From positions 1 to 64,000 of the forward strand of contig CALKCK010000007.1 in NCBI GenBank assembly GCA_938083195.1: a DNA stretch of 64,000 bases. Direction: 5' to 3'. This document shows, piece by piece, positions 35,200-45,700 of the stretch. The notes beneath the pieces are model-generated. The model ran no database searches. It worked only from the letters and a program-made list of their open reading frames with translations, and was not told the origin of the DNA. A program made the translations under genes and the position numbers. The first letter of the stretch is position 1, and each line of letters starts with the position of its first letter. This DNA comes from an uncultured Pirellulaceae bacterium (GTDB taxonomy: Bacteria; Planctomycetota; Planctomycetia; Pirellulales; Pirellulaceae).

Positions 35200-36117
35200 A
35201 TGAATCGAACCGGTGTTGTTGCACTTTTTATTCTCTCTCCGCTAGTTTTCGCTCTGCCTTCTTCATTGGTAGGGCAGGGAATTGGTTGTCCGGTTCCGTG
35301 CTGTCTAGCCCCTGGCGATTCGTCAGAGCAGGAAAAATCAGCCGCTGTCCAAGATCCGCTTCAAAAGATGGCCAGTTTGTCTGATTCGGTCGCCCCCGGC
35401 GAGGGGCAAAATTCGATTAAACCTGTGGGGTCAGGCACTGACTTATGGGATTGGTCTGATTCAGGTCCACATCACGATTCAGTCGTGGAGATATCTTCCG
35501 AAGCTGGAGCTGGTACGGGTGTTTTGATATCCGCGGATCGAACCAGACTTTTCAAAAAAGGGCATGTAGGACATGTTCTAACGGCCTGGCATGTTATCAA
35601 GAATGACATTGTCAATGGTAAGCTGAAAGTAAGATACCGAAACCGAGTTGAAACTCGTGATTGTACCGTTGTCCGGCATAGTGAAGAAAAAGATATTGCT
35701 ATTATACGCGTCTGGGTGCCTCGAGAAATTCGCGAAGCTCGTTTGGCGAGTGTTTCGATTCAGCGGGGAGACCAGCTTGAGCTAGTCGGACTCGGTGGGG
35801 GTACCAACCTGACCAGTTGTGTGAGAGCGTTTAAATCATCCGCTTCTCCTCCGTCGAATCCCGACAAAATTTTTGCAGACGTGCCACTTCTTCCGGGCGA
35901 TTCAGGCGGCCCAATTTTTAACGAGCGACATGAGGTGGTCGGGGTGATCTCAGGAGGCTGGTTTTGGTGGGATAGCGGCGTCACGACTCCGGATGGTGCA
36001 ATCATGCGAACCACTTGGCCTGCGAGAGCAAGTAATGTTGAGCCCATTCTTCGCATGTTAAATGGTTTAAAAAGTCCTACGAACGTGGCAGACACCTCGC
36101 CAACCTTAATCCGCTAA
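35200..36117 (+). CDS. Secreted trypsin-like serine protease
   Basis: A 305-residue protein with a signal peptide (MNRTGVVALFILSPLVFALP) and a short Cys-containing linker (GCPVPCCLAPGD). The S1-type catalytic domain has His in VLTAWHVIK, Asp in EEKDIAIIRV and Ser in LLPGDSGGPIFN. It has no PDZ domain, unlike HtrA/DegP. It is expected to act in the periplasm or outside the cell. Nothing in the neighbourhood indicates a specific target. Confidence 0.9.
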   Translation: MNRTGVVALFILSPLVFALPSSLVGQGIGCPVPCCLAPGDSSEQEKSAAVQDPLQKMASLSDSVAPGEGQNSIKPVGSGTDLWDWSDSGPHHDSVVEISSEAGAGTGVLISADRTRLFKKGHVGHVLTAWHVIKNDIVNGKLKVRYRNRVETRDCTVVRHSEEKDIAIIRVWVPREIREARLASVSIQRGDQLELVGLGGGTNLTSCVRAFKSSASPPSNPDKIFADVPLLPGDSGGPIFNERHEVVGVISGGWFWWDSGVTTPDGAIMRTTWPARASNVEPILRMLNGLKSPTNVADTSPTLIR

Positions 36118-36238
36118 ATATATGCCAAGGTTCGGCCTATTGGAAATTCTCTATCCAATAACTAAATCGCATAAAATCTGTTATCCTTAGATAGATTTTT
36201 TCAATCTGATTTATTTGTTTGGCAAGGGAGTTCGGTTC

Positions 36239-36604
36239 ATGAATCCGATGCAGGAAGTTGAAGTCTTACGTGCCGCTTGTTGCGTGGCAGGAATTGATGG
36301 CAAGATCACCGAAGATGAAATGGCGATGATCAATAAGTTGGCAGCAAGAGCAGGCGTGGGGAGAGCATCCCTCGAAGCCATGGTCCTCCGTGGAGAGTCG
36401 GATCCTGAATTTTACAAAGAGCAATTCCGCGTGCTAAAAGAAAATCCACGCAGATCGATGGTAGACATTCTAAGAGTAGCTACAGCTGATCGGGTACTCT
36501 CTAACGATGAAATTGGAGTGATGCGCAAGTTTGCTGAAAAGCTTAACATCTCTCCGGAATCGTTCGATGCAGCCATCGACAAAGTCTCGCAGCGTTCCGA
36601 GTAG
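36239..36604 (+). CDS. TerB-like helical domain protein
   Basis: A 121-residue all-helical protein. VLRAACCVAGIDGKITEDEM and ATADRVLSNDEIGVMRKFAE are the paired acidic EF-like turns of TerB-type (tellurite resistance, co-chaperone-like) domains. The ATG at 36239 is preferred because AAGGGAG lies 8 bases upstream; a TTG at 36215 is less likely. TerB domains bind metals or mediate protein contacts; no other ter genes are near, so tellurite resistance should not be assumed. Confidence 0.75.
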   Translation: MNPMQEVEVLRAACCVAGIDGKITEDEMAMINKLAARAGVGRASLEAMVLRGESDPEFYKEQFRVLKENPRRSMVDILRVATADRVLSNDEIGVMRKFAEKLNISPESFDAAIDKVSQRSE

Positions 36605-36917
36605 GCATCTGAATTCGCTAAGGTTTAAATTGGCAAAAACCGGCAGCTCAAGTTTTGCAATTAATTTTTTAGGTTGCAATTTGTTTAGGGGGATTGCACA
36701 ACGTTCTCCCTGAATTGTTGTTCGATTAGGCAAATTCGGCCTTGCGAGTGATCGATCGTCCAAATCTGACTGGAATCATCCGGAGCGAGTCCACTAGTAT
36801 TACCGCCTTTCTATTTATCGGTGATAAATTAGAATCAGGTGCGATGGAAGCCGCTGGGTTTTAACGGCCTGGAATTCGAGATCCCCTCCGCAAACCATAA
36901 TGAATTGAAAGTAAATT
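36605..36917. other. 313-base intergenic region
   Basis: Between the TerB-like gene and the M13 peptidase gene. I see no gene, strong hairpin or clear promoter in it. Confidence 0.4.
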
Positions 36918-38957
36918 ATGAGACCGACGTTAGTAATTTGTTTCTGGTTGTCACTGTTGAGCACCCTATTCGCACAAGATGACGATGGAACGCTTGATAC
37001 CTCTGCGTTCGATAAGGACGTCCGTATTCAGGACGATCTGTTTAATCACGTAAATGGTTCATGGCTCAAGTTCACCGAGATTCCGAGTGACAAATCAAAT
37101 TATGGATCATTTGGAAAATTGGCAGATGAATCACAGCTTCGGATTAGGCAGATTATTGAAGAAGCTGCGAAGCAGGAGCACCCCCAAGGCAGCAACGCCC
37201 AGAAGATTGCTGACTTCTATCGCAGTTTTATGAATGAAGACGCCGTGAATGCGAAGGGCTATTCACCCCTCAATGACGAGCTCGGAAAAATCCGCGCACT
37301 CAATACCAAAGCCGATATTTGGAAACATTTTGGTCATCTCAGTAAAATTGGTGTCGGGAGTCCAGTTGGTTTCTTCGTGTCGCAAGATGCAGGTGACGCA
37401 ACACAATATATCTGTCAGTTAATCCAAAGTGGTACGACCTTGCCAGATCGCGATTACTACTTAAAGGATGACGAAGATTCAAAGAAAGTCCAATTAGCGC
37501 TTTCTACCTATATCAAGACACTTTTCGATTTAGCTGGTATTGAAAACAGCGACGAAGCAGCGAAACAGATCGTTGCACTCGAAACTTCATTGGCTGAAAT
37601 CTCATGGGAGCGTGTTAAACTTCGTGACGCGAGGAAGCGTTATAATAAACAGTCTTTCAAAGAACTAATGGGTCTAACCGGCGGTGCAGTTGATTGGGCC
37701 GCCTATTTCGATTCAAACGACGTCACTGAAACCCCGGAGATGGTCAACGTCAATACGCCAAGTTTCTTCGCTGGTCTTACTGAAATAATTAAGTCCACAC
37801 CAATGGAAACATGGAAGCATTATCTCCAGTACCGATTGCTCGATAGTTATGCGGGCTATCTGTCGCAGCCTTTTGTGGATGCAAGATTTGAATTGTACAA
37901 CAAGACTATTGCCGGTATTCCAGTCCAGCGACCTCGCTGGAAACGCGGTGTGAATGCAATTGCCGGTGCAGGGGCAGGCGATTTCGGCGCACTCGGTGAG
38001 GCTGTAGGCGAGCTATATGTTAAGCAATATTTTAAGCCTGAAGCCAAGGCAAAAATGGAGACGCTTGTCGACAATCTGCTTACTTCTTTTGGACAGAGCA
38101 TCGATGATCTCTCATGGATGACTGACGAAACGAAAAAGCGAGCAAAGGACAAGCTCTCAAAAATTGGAACTAAAATTGGCTATCCTGACGTATGGCGTGA
38201 TTACTCTGCATTAACCGTTTCCGCAGACGATCTCTTTGGAAACGTGTTTCGGTCAAATATCGTTGAACATCAACGCAACATTAACCACCTTGGTCAACCG
38301 ATCGACCGGGAAGAGTGGGGGATGACTCCCCAGACCGTTAATGCTTATTACAGTCCGACCAAAAATGAAATAGTCTTCCCCGCTGCGATTTTGCAGGCTC
38401 CCTTCTTTAGCATGGACGCTCCCGATGCTTTAAATTACGGAGGAATTGGTGCGGTAATTGGACACGAAATTAGTCATGCTTTTGATGACCAAGGCAGTCG
38501 ATACGATGGCGATGGAAATTTGAACAATTGGTGGTCGGAAAAGGACCAAGAAGCCTTTAGCAAGCTAACACAACAATTGATTAATCAGTATGCTGCTTAT
38601 GAGCCTTTGAATGGGAAGAATGTTAATGGCAATCTGACGCTTGGTGAAAATATCGCCGATCTATCCGGCCTGACAATTGCTTACAAAGCATTCAACATTG
38701 CCAACGAGGGCAAGCCAGAAGTGCTTGTTGCGGGATGGAATGGCGATCAATTGTTTTTCGTAGGTTGGAGCCGCGTGTGGCAAAGAAAATACCGCGACAA
38801 AGAAATGATCAAGCGTTTGTTGACCGATTCGCACTCTCCGTCTAAGTATCGTGCTAACGGACCAGTCACCAATATTGGCGCGTTTTATAAAGCATTTAAC
38901 GTTAAACCGGGCGATGGACTCTTCAAACCTGAAGCCGAGCGGATTACGATTTGGTAA
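36918..38957 (+). CDS. Secreted M13 (neprilysin/PepO) family zinc metallopeptidase
   Basis: A 679-residue peptidase with a signal peptide (MRPTLVICFWLSLLSTLFAQ). N-terminal M13 segments include VNGSWLKFTEIPSDKSNYG and TLPDRDYYLKDD. The zinc site VIGHEISHAFDDQG (HExxH) is followed by GENIADLSGL, which supplies the third ligand Glu, and by the NAYYSPTKNEIVFPA substrate strand. Length and motifs are complete, so it should be active on extracytoplasmic peptides. Confidence 0.94.
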   Translation: MRPTLVICFWLSLLSTLFAQDDDGTLDTSAFDKDVRIQDDLFNHVNGSWLKFTEIPSDKSNYGSFGKLADESQLRIRQIIEEAAKQEHPQGSNAQKIADFYRSFMNEDAVNAKGYSPLNDELGKIRALNTKADIWKHFGHLSKIGVGSPVGFFVSQDAGDATQYICQLIQSGTTLPDRDYYLKDDEDSKKVQLALSTYIKTLFDLAGIENSDEAAKQIVALETSLAEISWERVKLRDARKRYNKQSFKELMGLTGGAVDWAAYFDSNDVTETPEMVNVNTPSFFAGLTEIIKSTPMETWKHYLQYRLLDSYAGYLSQPFVDARFELYNKTIAGIPVQRPRWKRGVNAIAGAGAGDFGALGEAVGELYVKQYFKPEAKAKMETLVDNLLTSFGQSIDDLSWMTDETKKRAKDKLSKIGTKIGYPDVWRDYSALTVSADDLFGNVFRSNIVEHQRNINHLGQPIDREEWGMTPQTVNAYYSPTKNEIVFPAAILQAPFFSMDAPDALNYGGIGAVIGHEISHAFDDQGSRYDGDGNLNNWWSEKDQEAFSKLTQQLINQYAAYEPLNGKNVNGNLTLGENIADLSGLTIAYKAFNIANEGKPEVLVAGWNGDQLFFVGWSRVWQRKYRDKEMIKRLLTDSHSPSKYRANGPVTNIGAFYKAFNVKPGDGLFKPEAERITIW

Positions 38958-39314
38958 TTCGAAGCGAATGAACGAAAACTTTGCGTCAATTCTGGGCCAC
39001 CCTCCCAGGCAATCGCTTGCCGATGGAGGCGTGGCCGAATTCGGATGGGTAGACTTTCATCACATTATTGGTTTGAGCCGGCTCTCGACAAACTGATCGT
39101 TGGCAAGATTCGTCTTTCTAAAATGCTAATTACTTTAGGACGGATTCTAATCAGCGAAATTGTTGTGCCGATTTATTTAAATTTCCGTTTGAAGAACGGA
39201 AATTTAATTTCACGTTAGCTCCCGTCTAAGGAGCGTGTGCATAGCTTTAAAAAAAAGGGACTCTAGCTAGGTAGTAATATTCCACAGTACGGTACTGACA
39301 TCTGATAATATGGA
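38958..39314. other. 357-base intergenic region with a strong hairpin
   Basis: It contains a perfect 13-base-pair hairpin (39177-39207) and otherwise no gene. Two short open frames at its start overlap the peptidase 3' end and are not convincing. Confidence 0.45.
39177..39207 (+). terminator. Perfect 13-base-pair stem-loop
   Basis: Arms 39177-39189 (TTAAATTTCCGTT) and 39195-39207 pair perfectly around the loop TGAAG. It lies 220 bases after the M13 peptidase stop and about 110 before the next gene. No long T-run follows, so it is a possible terminator or regulatory hairpin. Confidence 0.45.
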
Positions 39315-41096
39315 GTGGTCACGGTCGCAAATCGCGCAATTGAGCCAACTTTGAGCCACCAATTACCCATTCTTAATGGGGGAGCAATTCCCAAAAAACA
39401 ACGCACGAGCTGGCGTACTCTGTTTGTACATGCGTGTCGAGTCGGACTGTTTGTAGGAATTATCATTCTAATTCGAAAGCAGCATCGGGAACTTGCTGAA
39501 TACAAGACAGACGCATCTTTTCTAAATGACATCAGCGTGGAGACCATTCGAAAATCGATCCCTGAGGCGACGGGGATGGGCGATTGGGATGGATCCAGCG
39601 ATTCCCGAGAGATCATGTCCGCGCAGGGGAACCGGATTGGAACTCTTCTCCAGACGGCTCCCATTGGAAATTCTGCCATCGGATATCTAGGACCCACGAA
39701 TCTGATGATCGTTCTCTCTGAGGATCAGAAAATTCTTAATCTCCAAATCTTAGAAAGTGCTGATACAAACGAACATGTGAACGCTGTGAGGGAATCCAAA
39801 AAATTCTTATCGTCTTACAAGGGACTGAGGTGGGGTTTTTCGGATCTTTGGCCAGCGATTGATACAGTCTCCGGTGCGACTCTAACCAGTTACGCGATCA
39901 AACAAGCTGTTCGAGCGAGAGCGGGATCCCAGGTCAATCTGTCCAAGTTTCCTGAACAAGTCCAGAGCGTTGAATTGAGCCCGTTCTATCCGAGACATCG
40001 AGAATTGGTTATTGAGGATTGTTCTGACAGCCCAAAGTTGAATCTCGGTACAGTCTCTGATAGCACCATGAAGAACGTTGGGTTTTATTTGCGTACATCT
40101 CCAACAGCCAATTCAATTTCAGGCTATCAAGGTCCGACCGATACGCTGATTGCTTTTGATGAACGCTTCCGCTTTCTTGGTTCGTTAATTCGCTCCAGCT
40201 ATGACAACGAACCTTATGTTCAGTACGTAAAGGAAGATACTTATCTGGATGAACTTCTCAAGGGTAAAAATCTTGAAGAATTAATCGAGTTCCGTGAAGA
40301 GGACTACGAAGGTGTTTCTGGCGCTACGATGACAAGCCTCAACGTATTTTCCGGGATCCAGACGACAGCAGAACATCTGTACAAGCATCAAAATCGAGGG
40401 ACCGGAAACCGCAATTGGACTTGGATTGTGACGGAGTGCCTCACCGCATTACTTTGTTTGGTAGGCATTTGCATGTCGTTCACCGGCGTAAATAAGCGCC
40501 GCACTTTGCGTATCGGCTTTCAAACGGTATTGATTATCTACCTTGGATTTATCGCCGGAGAAATCTTATCTCAAGCCGTGATTTTTGGTTGGGCTCAACA
40601 CGGATTGCCGCTTAAAAACGCGCCTGGCATGGTTTTTCTCTGCATCGCCGCTTTGGCTGTTCCCGTCATTTCAAAACACAATACCTACTGCGATCACATT
40701 TGCCCTTTTGGTGCTATTCAACAGCTGTCTATCAAATCGAGGGTTAAAAAAGTTCGACTAAACAGACGAGTTAGAAAAGCATTGAAGTTGATACCGGCTG
40801 CATTACTCGCGATGGTCTTGCTCGCCGTTTGCGGTCATCTCAACATCAATCTTGCCTCGATTGAGCCATTTGATGCATTTTCTTTTCGAGTCGCTGGATG
40901 GCTAACCATTGGCATTGCCTTAGTCGGAATGATTGTGTCGTGTTTTATACCGATGGCCTATTGTCAGTATGGTTGTCCAACGGGAGCCCTATTGGGCTTT
41001 CTTAGGTTCAATCGTCAAAGCCACAAGATTCACCTGAGAGACTGGTTCGCCATCGTCATGTTGTTGGTTGCGTTAGTCATCACCAGGCAAAATTAA
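39315..41096 (+). CDS. Membrane protein with two FMN-binding domains and NosR-like Cys motifs
   Basis: A 593-residue protein. A membrane anchor near residues 35-55 is followed by two FMN-binding domains outside the cytoplasm, each ending in a flavinylation motif (DTVSGATLTS near residue 185 and GVSGATMTS near 334). A C-terminal half of several transmembrane helices carries two CxxxCP motifs: YCDHICPFGAI near 458 and YCQYGCPTGAL near 549. In NosR/RnfG-type proteins the SGAT Thr is flavinylated by ApbE, and the CxxxCP motifs belong to an iron-sulfur membrane domain. It is probably a transmembrane electron-transfer protein. The start is a GTG at 39315 and is uncertain. No apbE, nos or rnf gene is adjacent. 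Confidence 0.82.
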   Translation: MVTVANRAIEPTLSHQLPILNGGAIPKKQRTSWRTLFVHACRVGLFVGIIILIRKQHRELAEYKTDASFLNDISVETIRKSIPEATGMGDWDGSSDSREIMSAQGNRIGTLLQTAPIGNSAIGYLGPTNLMIVLSEDQKILNLQILESADTNEHVNAVRESKKFLSSYKGLRWGFSDLWPAIDTVSGATLTSYAIKQAVRARAGSQVNLSKFPEQVQSVELSPFYPRHRELVIEDCSDSPKLNLGTVSDSTMKNVGFYLRTSPTANSISGYQGPTDTLIAFDERFRFLGSLIRSSYDNEPYVQYVKEDTYLDELLKGKNLEELIEFREEDYEGVSGATMTSLNVFSGIQTTAEHLYKHQNRGTGNRNWTWIVTECLTALLCLVGICMSFTGVNKRRTLRIGFQTVLIIYLGFIAGEILSQAVIFGWAQHGLPLKNAPGMVFLCIAALAVPVISKHNTYCDHICPFGAIQQLSIKSRVKKVRLNRRVRKALKLIPAALLAMVLLAVCGHLNINLASIEPFDAFSFRVAGWLTIGIALVGMIVSCFIPMAYCQYGCPTGALLGFLRFNRQSHKIHLRDWFAIVMLLVALVITRQN

Positions 41097-41211
41097 CGGA
41101 ACATCTGAAACTTGTTGTTGATTAACAAAAACGCAATTGTGACACGTATCTAGGGACTTGCAGGCAGGAGAAGATGCGAATTCCCTTGAAGGGAATGGAA
41201 TCGAATCTGGC

Positions 41212-42678
41212 TCAGACAACAGTCTCTAAATACTGGTTGCACGCCTCGGCGGCTTGCCTGCCTTCTCGGATAGCCCAAACGACGAGACTCTGCCCGCGTC
41301 GACAATCACCGGCCGCAAAGACACCGGGTTGACTCGTTTCGTAATCGGATGTGTTGGCTAGAATGTTCGATCGTGGGCCGATTTCCAAACCGAATGCCTC
41401 TGAGATTCCGGGCTCCGGTCCTGTGAATCCGAGTGCCAGAAACGCTAAATCAGCGTCAATTAGTTTCTCACTACCAGCGACGGGTGAAAACGGCGCAACC
41501 CCGGGTCGCTCGACACTCCAATCAACTTCAACTGTTCTTAACGCAGTCAGGTTCCAGTCGGCGTCTGGAAGGAATTCGACCGTCTCAATATTAAACGAAC
41601 GGGGGTCCTGCCCGTAAATCGCCTTTGCTTCGGCATGTCCATAGTCAGTGCGGAAAATTAAGGGCCATTGTGGCCAGGGATTTGAATCTGCTCGGGATTG
41701 AGGCGGGCAATCGACAATTTCTAAATTGACGACACTTTTACACCCCTGGCGAATAGCGGTTCCGATGCAGTCCGTTCCAGTATCTCCGCCGCCGATCACG
41801 ACGACATTTTTATCCTTGGCGGAAATGATTGCTTCCGTTCCGTCGAGTAACGACGCCGTAGAACCTCGGAGATAATCCATTGCGAAATGAATGCCGTTGG
41901 TAGATCGTCCCGGTATTTTGAGATCCCGGGGAGCGGTTGAGCCGACACAGATCACGACGGCGTCGAATTGAGAACGAATCTCCTCCGCGGAAATCGTAAC
42001 GCCGACTTCCATACTGGTTTTAAATTGAATACCTTCCTGTCGCAACAAATCCAATCGTCGATCGACGACATCTTTGCCGAGCTTCATGTTGGGAATCCCG
42101 TACATCAGCAACCCACCAATGCGATCATCTCGCTCAAATACAGTCACTTCATGGCCGAGTTGATTTAAATTATCAGCCGCCGCAAGGCCTGCGGGGCCCG
42201 ATCCGATTACCGCAATGGTTTTTCCAGAGCGTTCTTGGGGAATTCGAGGCAGGACCCACCCTTGCGAAAATCCGCGATCAATTATGTTTCGTTCGATACT
42301 CTTGATCGTCACAGCGGGCTCGTTAATTCCAAGCACGCAGGAACCTTCACACGGAGCAGGGCAGACTCTTCCTGTAAATTCGGGAAAATTATTGGTTAGA
42401 TGAAGACGGTCCAGCGCTTCTTTCCATTTTCCACGATAAACCAAATCGTTCCATTCAGGGATCAGATTATTAACGGGACAGCCAGTTGCCAATCGATCAA
42501 TCGTCTGCCCGGTATGGCAAAAGGGCACGCCGCAATCCATACAACGGGCACCTTGTGTCTGCAGATCCCCTTCGTCAATTTGCACAAGAAACTCGTTCCA
42601 GTCGCCAATGCGAGTGTTCGGATCGCGTCGATCTTCATCGACGCGATCAAATTCAATGAATCCCGTTGGTTTACCCAT
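41212..42678 (-). CDS. gltD: Glutamate synthase small (beta) subunit
   Basis: A 488-residue NADPH-dependent electron-input subunit; it carries FAD and iron-sulfur clusters and passes electrons to the large subunit. N-terminal cluster motifs are CMDCGVPFCHTG, GCPVNNLIPEWNDLV and CPAPCEGSC. The FAD-binding VIGSGPAGLAAADNL and the NADPH-binding VIGGGDTGTDCIGTA are both present, as is the terminal FAAGDCRRGQSLVVWAI. The ATG at 42678 (MGKPTGFIEFDR) matches the family N-terminus and has a GGGAG upstream; an earlier in-frame ATG at 42732 is unlikely. It follows gltB by about 50 bases on the same strand. Confidence 0.96.
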   Translation of the reverse strand: MGKPTGFIEFDRVDEDRRDPNTRIGDWNEFLVQIDEGDLQTQGARCMDCGVPFCHTGQTIDRLATGCPVNNLIPEWNDLVYRGKWKEALDRLHLTNNFPEFTGRVCPAPCEGSCVLGINEPAVTIKSIERNIIDRGFSQGWVLPRIPQERSGKTIAVIGSGPAGLAAADNLNQLGHEVTVFERDDRIGGLLMYGIPNMKLGKDVVDRRLDLLRQEGIQFKTSMEVGVTISAEEIRSQFDAVVICVGSTAPRDLKIPGRSTNGIHFAMDYLRGSTASLLDGTEAIISAKDKNVVVIGGGDTGTDCIGTAIRQGCKSVVNLEIVDCPPQSRADSNPWPQWPLIFRTDYGHAEAKAIYGQDPRSFNIETVEFLPDADWNLTALRTVEVDWSVERPGVAPFSPVAGSEKLIDADLAFLALGFTGPEPGISEAFGLEIGPRSNILANTSDYETSQPGVFAAGDCRRGQSLVVWAIREGRQAAEACNQYLETVV

Positions 42679-42728
42679 AGCTCTAATGAACTCCCTTTCC
42701 GTGTTGTAAACGGTAAAAAAACCTAGCT

Positions 42729-45700
42729 TCACCTTCCCAAAGATTCAGCCGATTTTTGCTCCAGAATTTTGCGGTACAAGCTGGGAATGATTTTTTTGAA
42801 TGCGCCAACAGCAGAGTCCCACTGCTCTAGAATCGCTGTGGCGACATTCGACTCCGTAAATTGTGCGTGCTTTTTTATCATTTCATGCAATTCGTCTCGA
42901 TCTTCTTGACTGTGAACCGAATCTATTTCAACCAATTCAAGATTGAGATTGTTTAAAAGGCAATCGTCGGGGTCGTAAAGATAGGCGATGCCTCCGGACA
43001 TGCCTGCCGCGAAATTGCGCCCGATTGCCCCAAGAATGACGACTCTTCCGCCCGTCATGTATTCACAACCGTGATCGCCGACTCCCTCCACAACTGCAAC
43101 CGCCCCCGAATTACGAACGGCAAACCGTTCTGCGGCAACCCCGCAAAAATAGGCCTCGCCGGCAGTCGCGCCATAAAGTGCGACGTTGCCAATGATGATA
43201 TTGTCTTCGGCGGCGAACGTGGCAGATCGGGGTGGACGGACGACCAAACGACCGCCAGACATTCCTTTACCGACGTAGTCGTTTGCATCCCCTTCAACTT
43301 GAATAGAAATACCACCCGCTAAAAACGCACCAAGGCTCTGTCCAGCCGAGCCTTTGAAGTTGATGCAAATTGTATTTTCCGGAAGTCCATCTGGGCCATG
43401 CGTTTTCACAACATGGTGGCTCAGAATAGCTCCAACTGATCGATCTGTATTCTTTATCTCAGATTCGATTTCAACCCTCTGCCGTGTTTGGATTGAATTC
43501 TGTGCTTGCTCAAGAATTTTCCAGTCAAGCACATCATCGAGGGCATGGTCTTGATCGACGGTGCAATAAACTTGGACGCCATCATGAAATCCAACCGCTG
43601 GTGCTAATAGCTTTGACAGGTCAATACCTTTAGCTTTCCAGTGCTCAACAGCATGATCCACATCGAGTGCGTCCACTCTCCCAACCATTTCATTGATGGA
43701 GCGAAAACCTAGATCCGCCATGATTTGCCGAGCCTCTTCAGCTACCATGAATAGATAGTTTACGACGTGCTCAGGTTTTCCCTTAAACTTCTTGCGGAGC
43801 TCGGTGTCCTGTGTCGCGATTCCGACCGGACAAGTGTTTAAATGACACTTCCGCATCATGATACAACCCATCGTGATTAGTGGAGCCGTCGCAAATCCGT
43901 ATTCCTCGGCACCAAGTAACGTCGCGATCACGACATCACGACCTGTTTTTAACTGACCATCCGTTTGCAATCGAGTCCGACTGCGGAGGTCATTCATGAC
44001 CAGCGTCTGATGGGTCTCCGCGATACCAAGTTCCCAAGGCATTCCAGCATGTTTAATGCTGGTCAATGGCGAGGCGCCGGTGCCTCCGCCGGAACCAGAG
44101 ATAAGAATGTTATCTGCGTGAGCTTTTGCAACTCCCGCAGCAATCGTCCCAACGCCAACTTCCGAGACTAGTTTCACACTAATTCTCGCGGTAGGGTTTG
44201 CATTTTTAAGATCAAAAATCAGTTGAGCCAAATCCTCAATTGAATAAATATCGTGATGGGGCGGCGGACTAATTAACGTGACCCCAGGGGTGGAGCGCCG
44301 AGTGTCCGCAATGGTTTGATTAACCTTATGCCCGGGAAGTTCACCCCCTTCACCAGGCTTCGCCCCTTGAGCCATCTTAATTTGAATCTCGTCTGCGTTA
44401 CTCAAATAGTATGCAGTGACCCCAAATCTACCAGAAGCTACTTGTTTGATCGCTGATCGACGCAAATCTCCGTTCGCGTCAGGTTCAAACCGATCATAAT
44501 TTTCACCTCCCTCGCCGGTATTACTTTTGCCTTCCAATCGATTCATGGCGATGGCGAGTGTTTCGTGCGCTTCACCTGAAATGGATCCATAACTCATCGC
44601 ACCGGTACAAAAACGTTTGACGATTTCCTTCGCCGATTCCACCTGTTGGATTGGGATTGAGGTTCTGGAGCGGAATTTCAATAATCCACGTAGATGACAT
44701 TCGCGGGCAGTTTGTTGGTTAATCGCAGTTGAGAATCGTTTGTAGGCATCTGGGTCTCCCGCCCGTGCGGCTTGCTGGATGTTTGCAATGTTCAACGGGG
44801 TCCAAGCGTGTTTTTCTCCATCCTGACGCCAATGGACAGATCCTTCTGTTTTTAATTCAACGACTGGCAGCACTGAATTTCGTTTTTGAGGCGTGTATCC
44901 TAGCTCATGCCTGCGGAGCGCTTCGTTCGACAGCACATCGAATCCGACGCCTTCGATTCGGCTGGCAGTGCCTGGAAACGACTTTTTAATCACTTCTGAA
45001 TTAAGTCCAATGGCTTCAAAAATTCTTGCCCCTTTGTAACTCGCCAGAGTAGAGATACCCATTTTGGCAAGCACCTTTAACATTCCCTTATGGACGCCAG
45101 TTCGATACGAAGCGATGCACTGCTCTGCCGTTAGATCCGAATCCGGCGAGTTTTTGTGATGGTCTATAATGGCTTCTAAAGCGAGATAGGGATGGATCGC
45201 ATCCGCTCCAAATCCAGTCAAAAGACAATGGTGGTGAACCTCCCTTGCCTCACCGGTCTCGACGGCAATCCCAATTCGCGTTCTCAGTTCCTTATCGACT
45301 AGGTGATGATGAACTGTGCTCGTTGCAAGCAATGCACTTAGCGGCACACGTTGGGGGCTAATGCCTCGATCAGATAGAATGAGAATCGCACATCCATCTG
45401 AAATTGCAGATTCCGCTTCCTTGCAAATTCGTTTTAGAGCCGCTGTAAAGCCATCTAAGCCTTCATTTTTGTCAAACGTAATATCGAGGGTGCGGGATTT
45501 CCAACCTCGGTAATCCATGTTTTTGATGCCCGCCATTTGTTGGAAATCAAGAATTGGATTGTCCAGCAGCAACCGATTGCACTGTTTTTCTGTTGTCTCT
45601 AAAAGATTGCCTTCTGGGCCGATATAGCATTCGACGGACATCACAATCTCTTCGCGAATTGAATCGATCGGAGGATTGGTGACCTGCGCAAAAAGTTGCG

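Noticed and set aside
36239-36604. Tellurite resistance locus
   Set aside because: Only a lone TerB-like domain; no TerC, TerD or other ter gene nearby.
41180-41196. Palindrome ATTCCC...GGGAAT between the FMN-binding protein gene and gltD
   Set aside because: Only a 6-pair stem with no T-run; too weak to call a terminator for the convergent genes.
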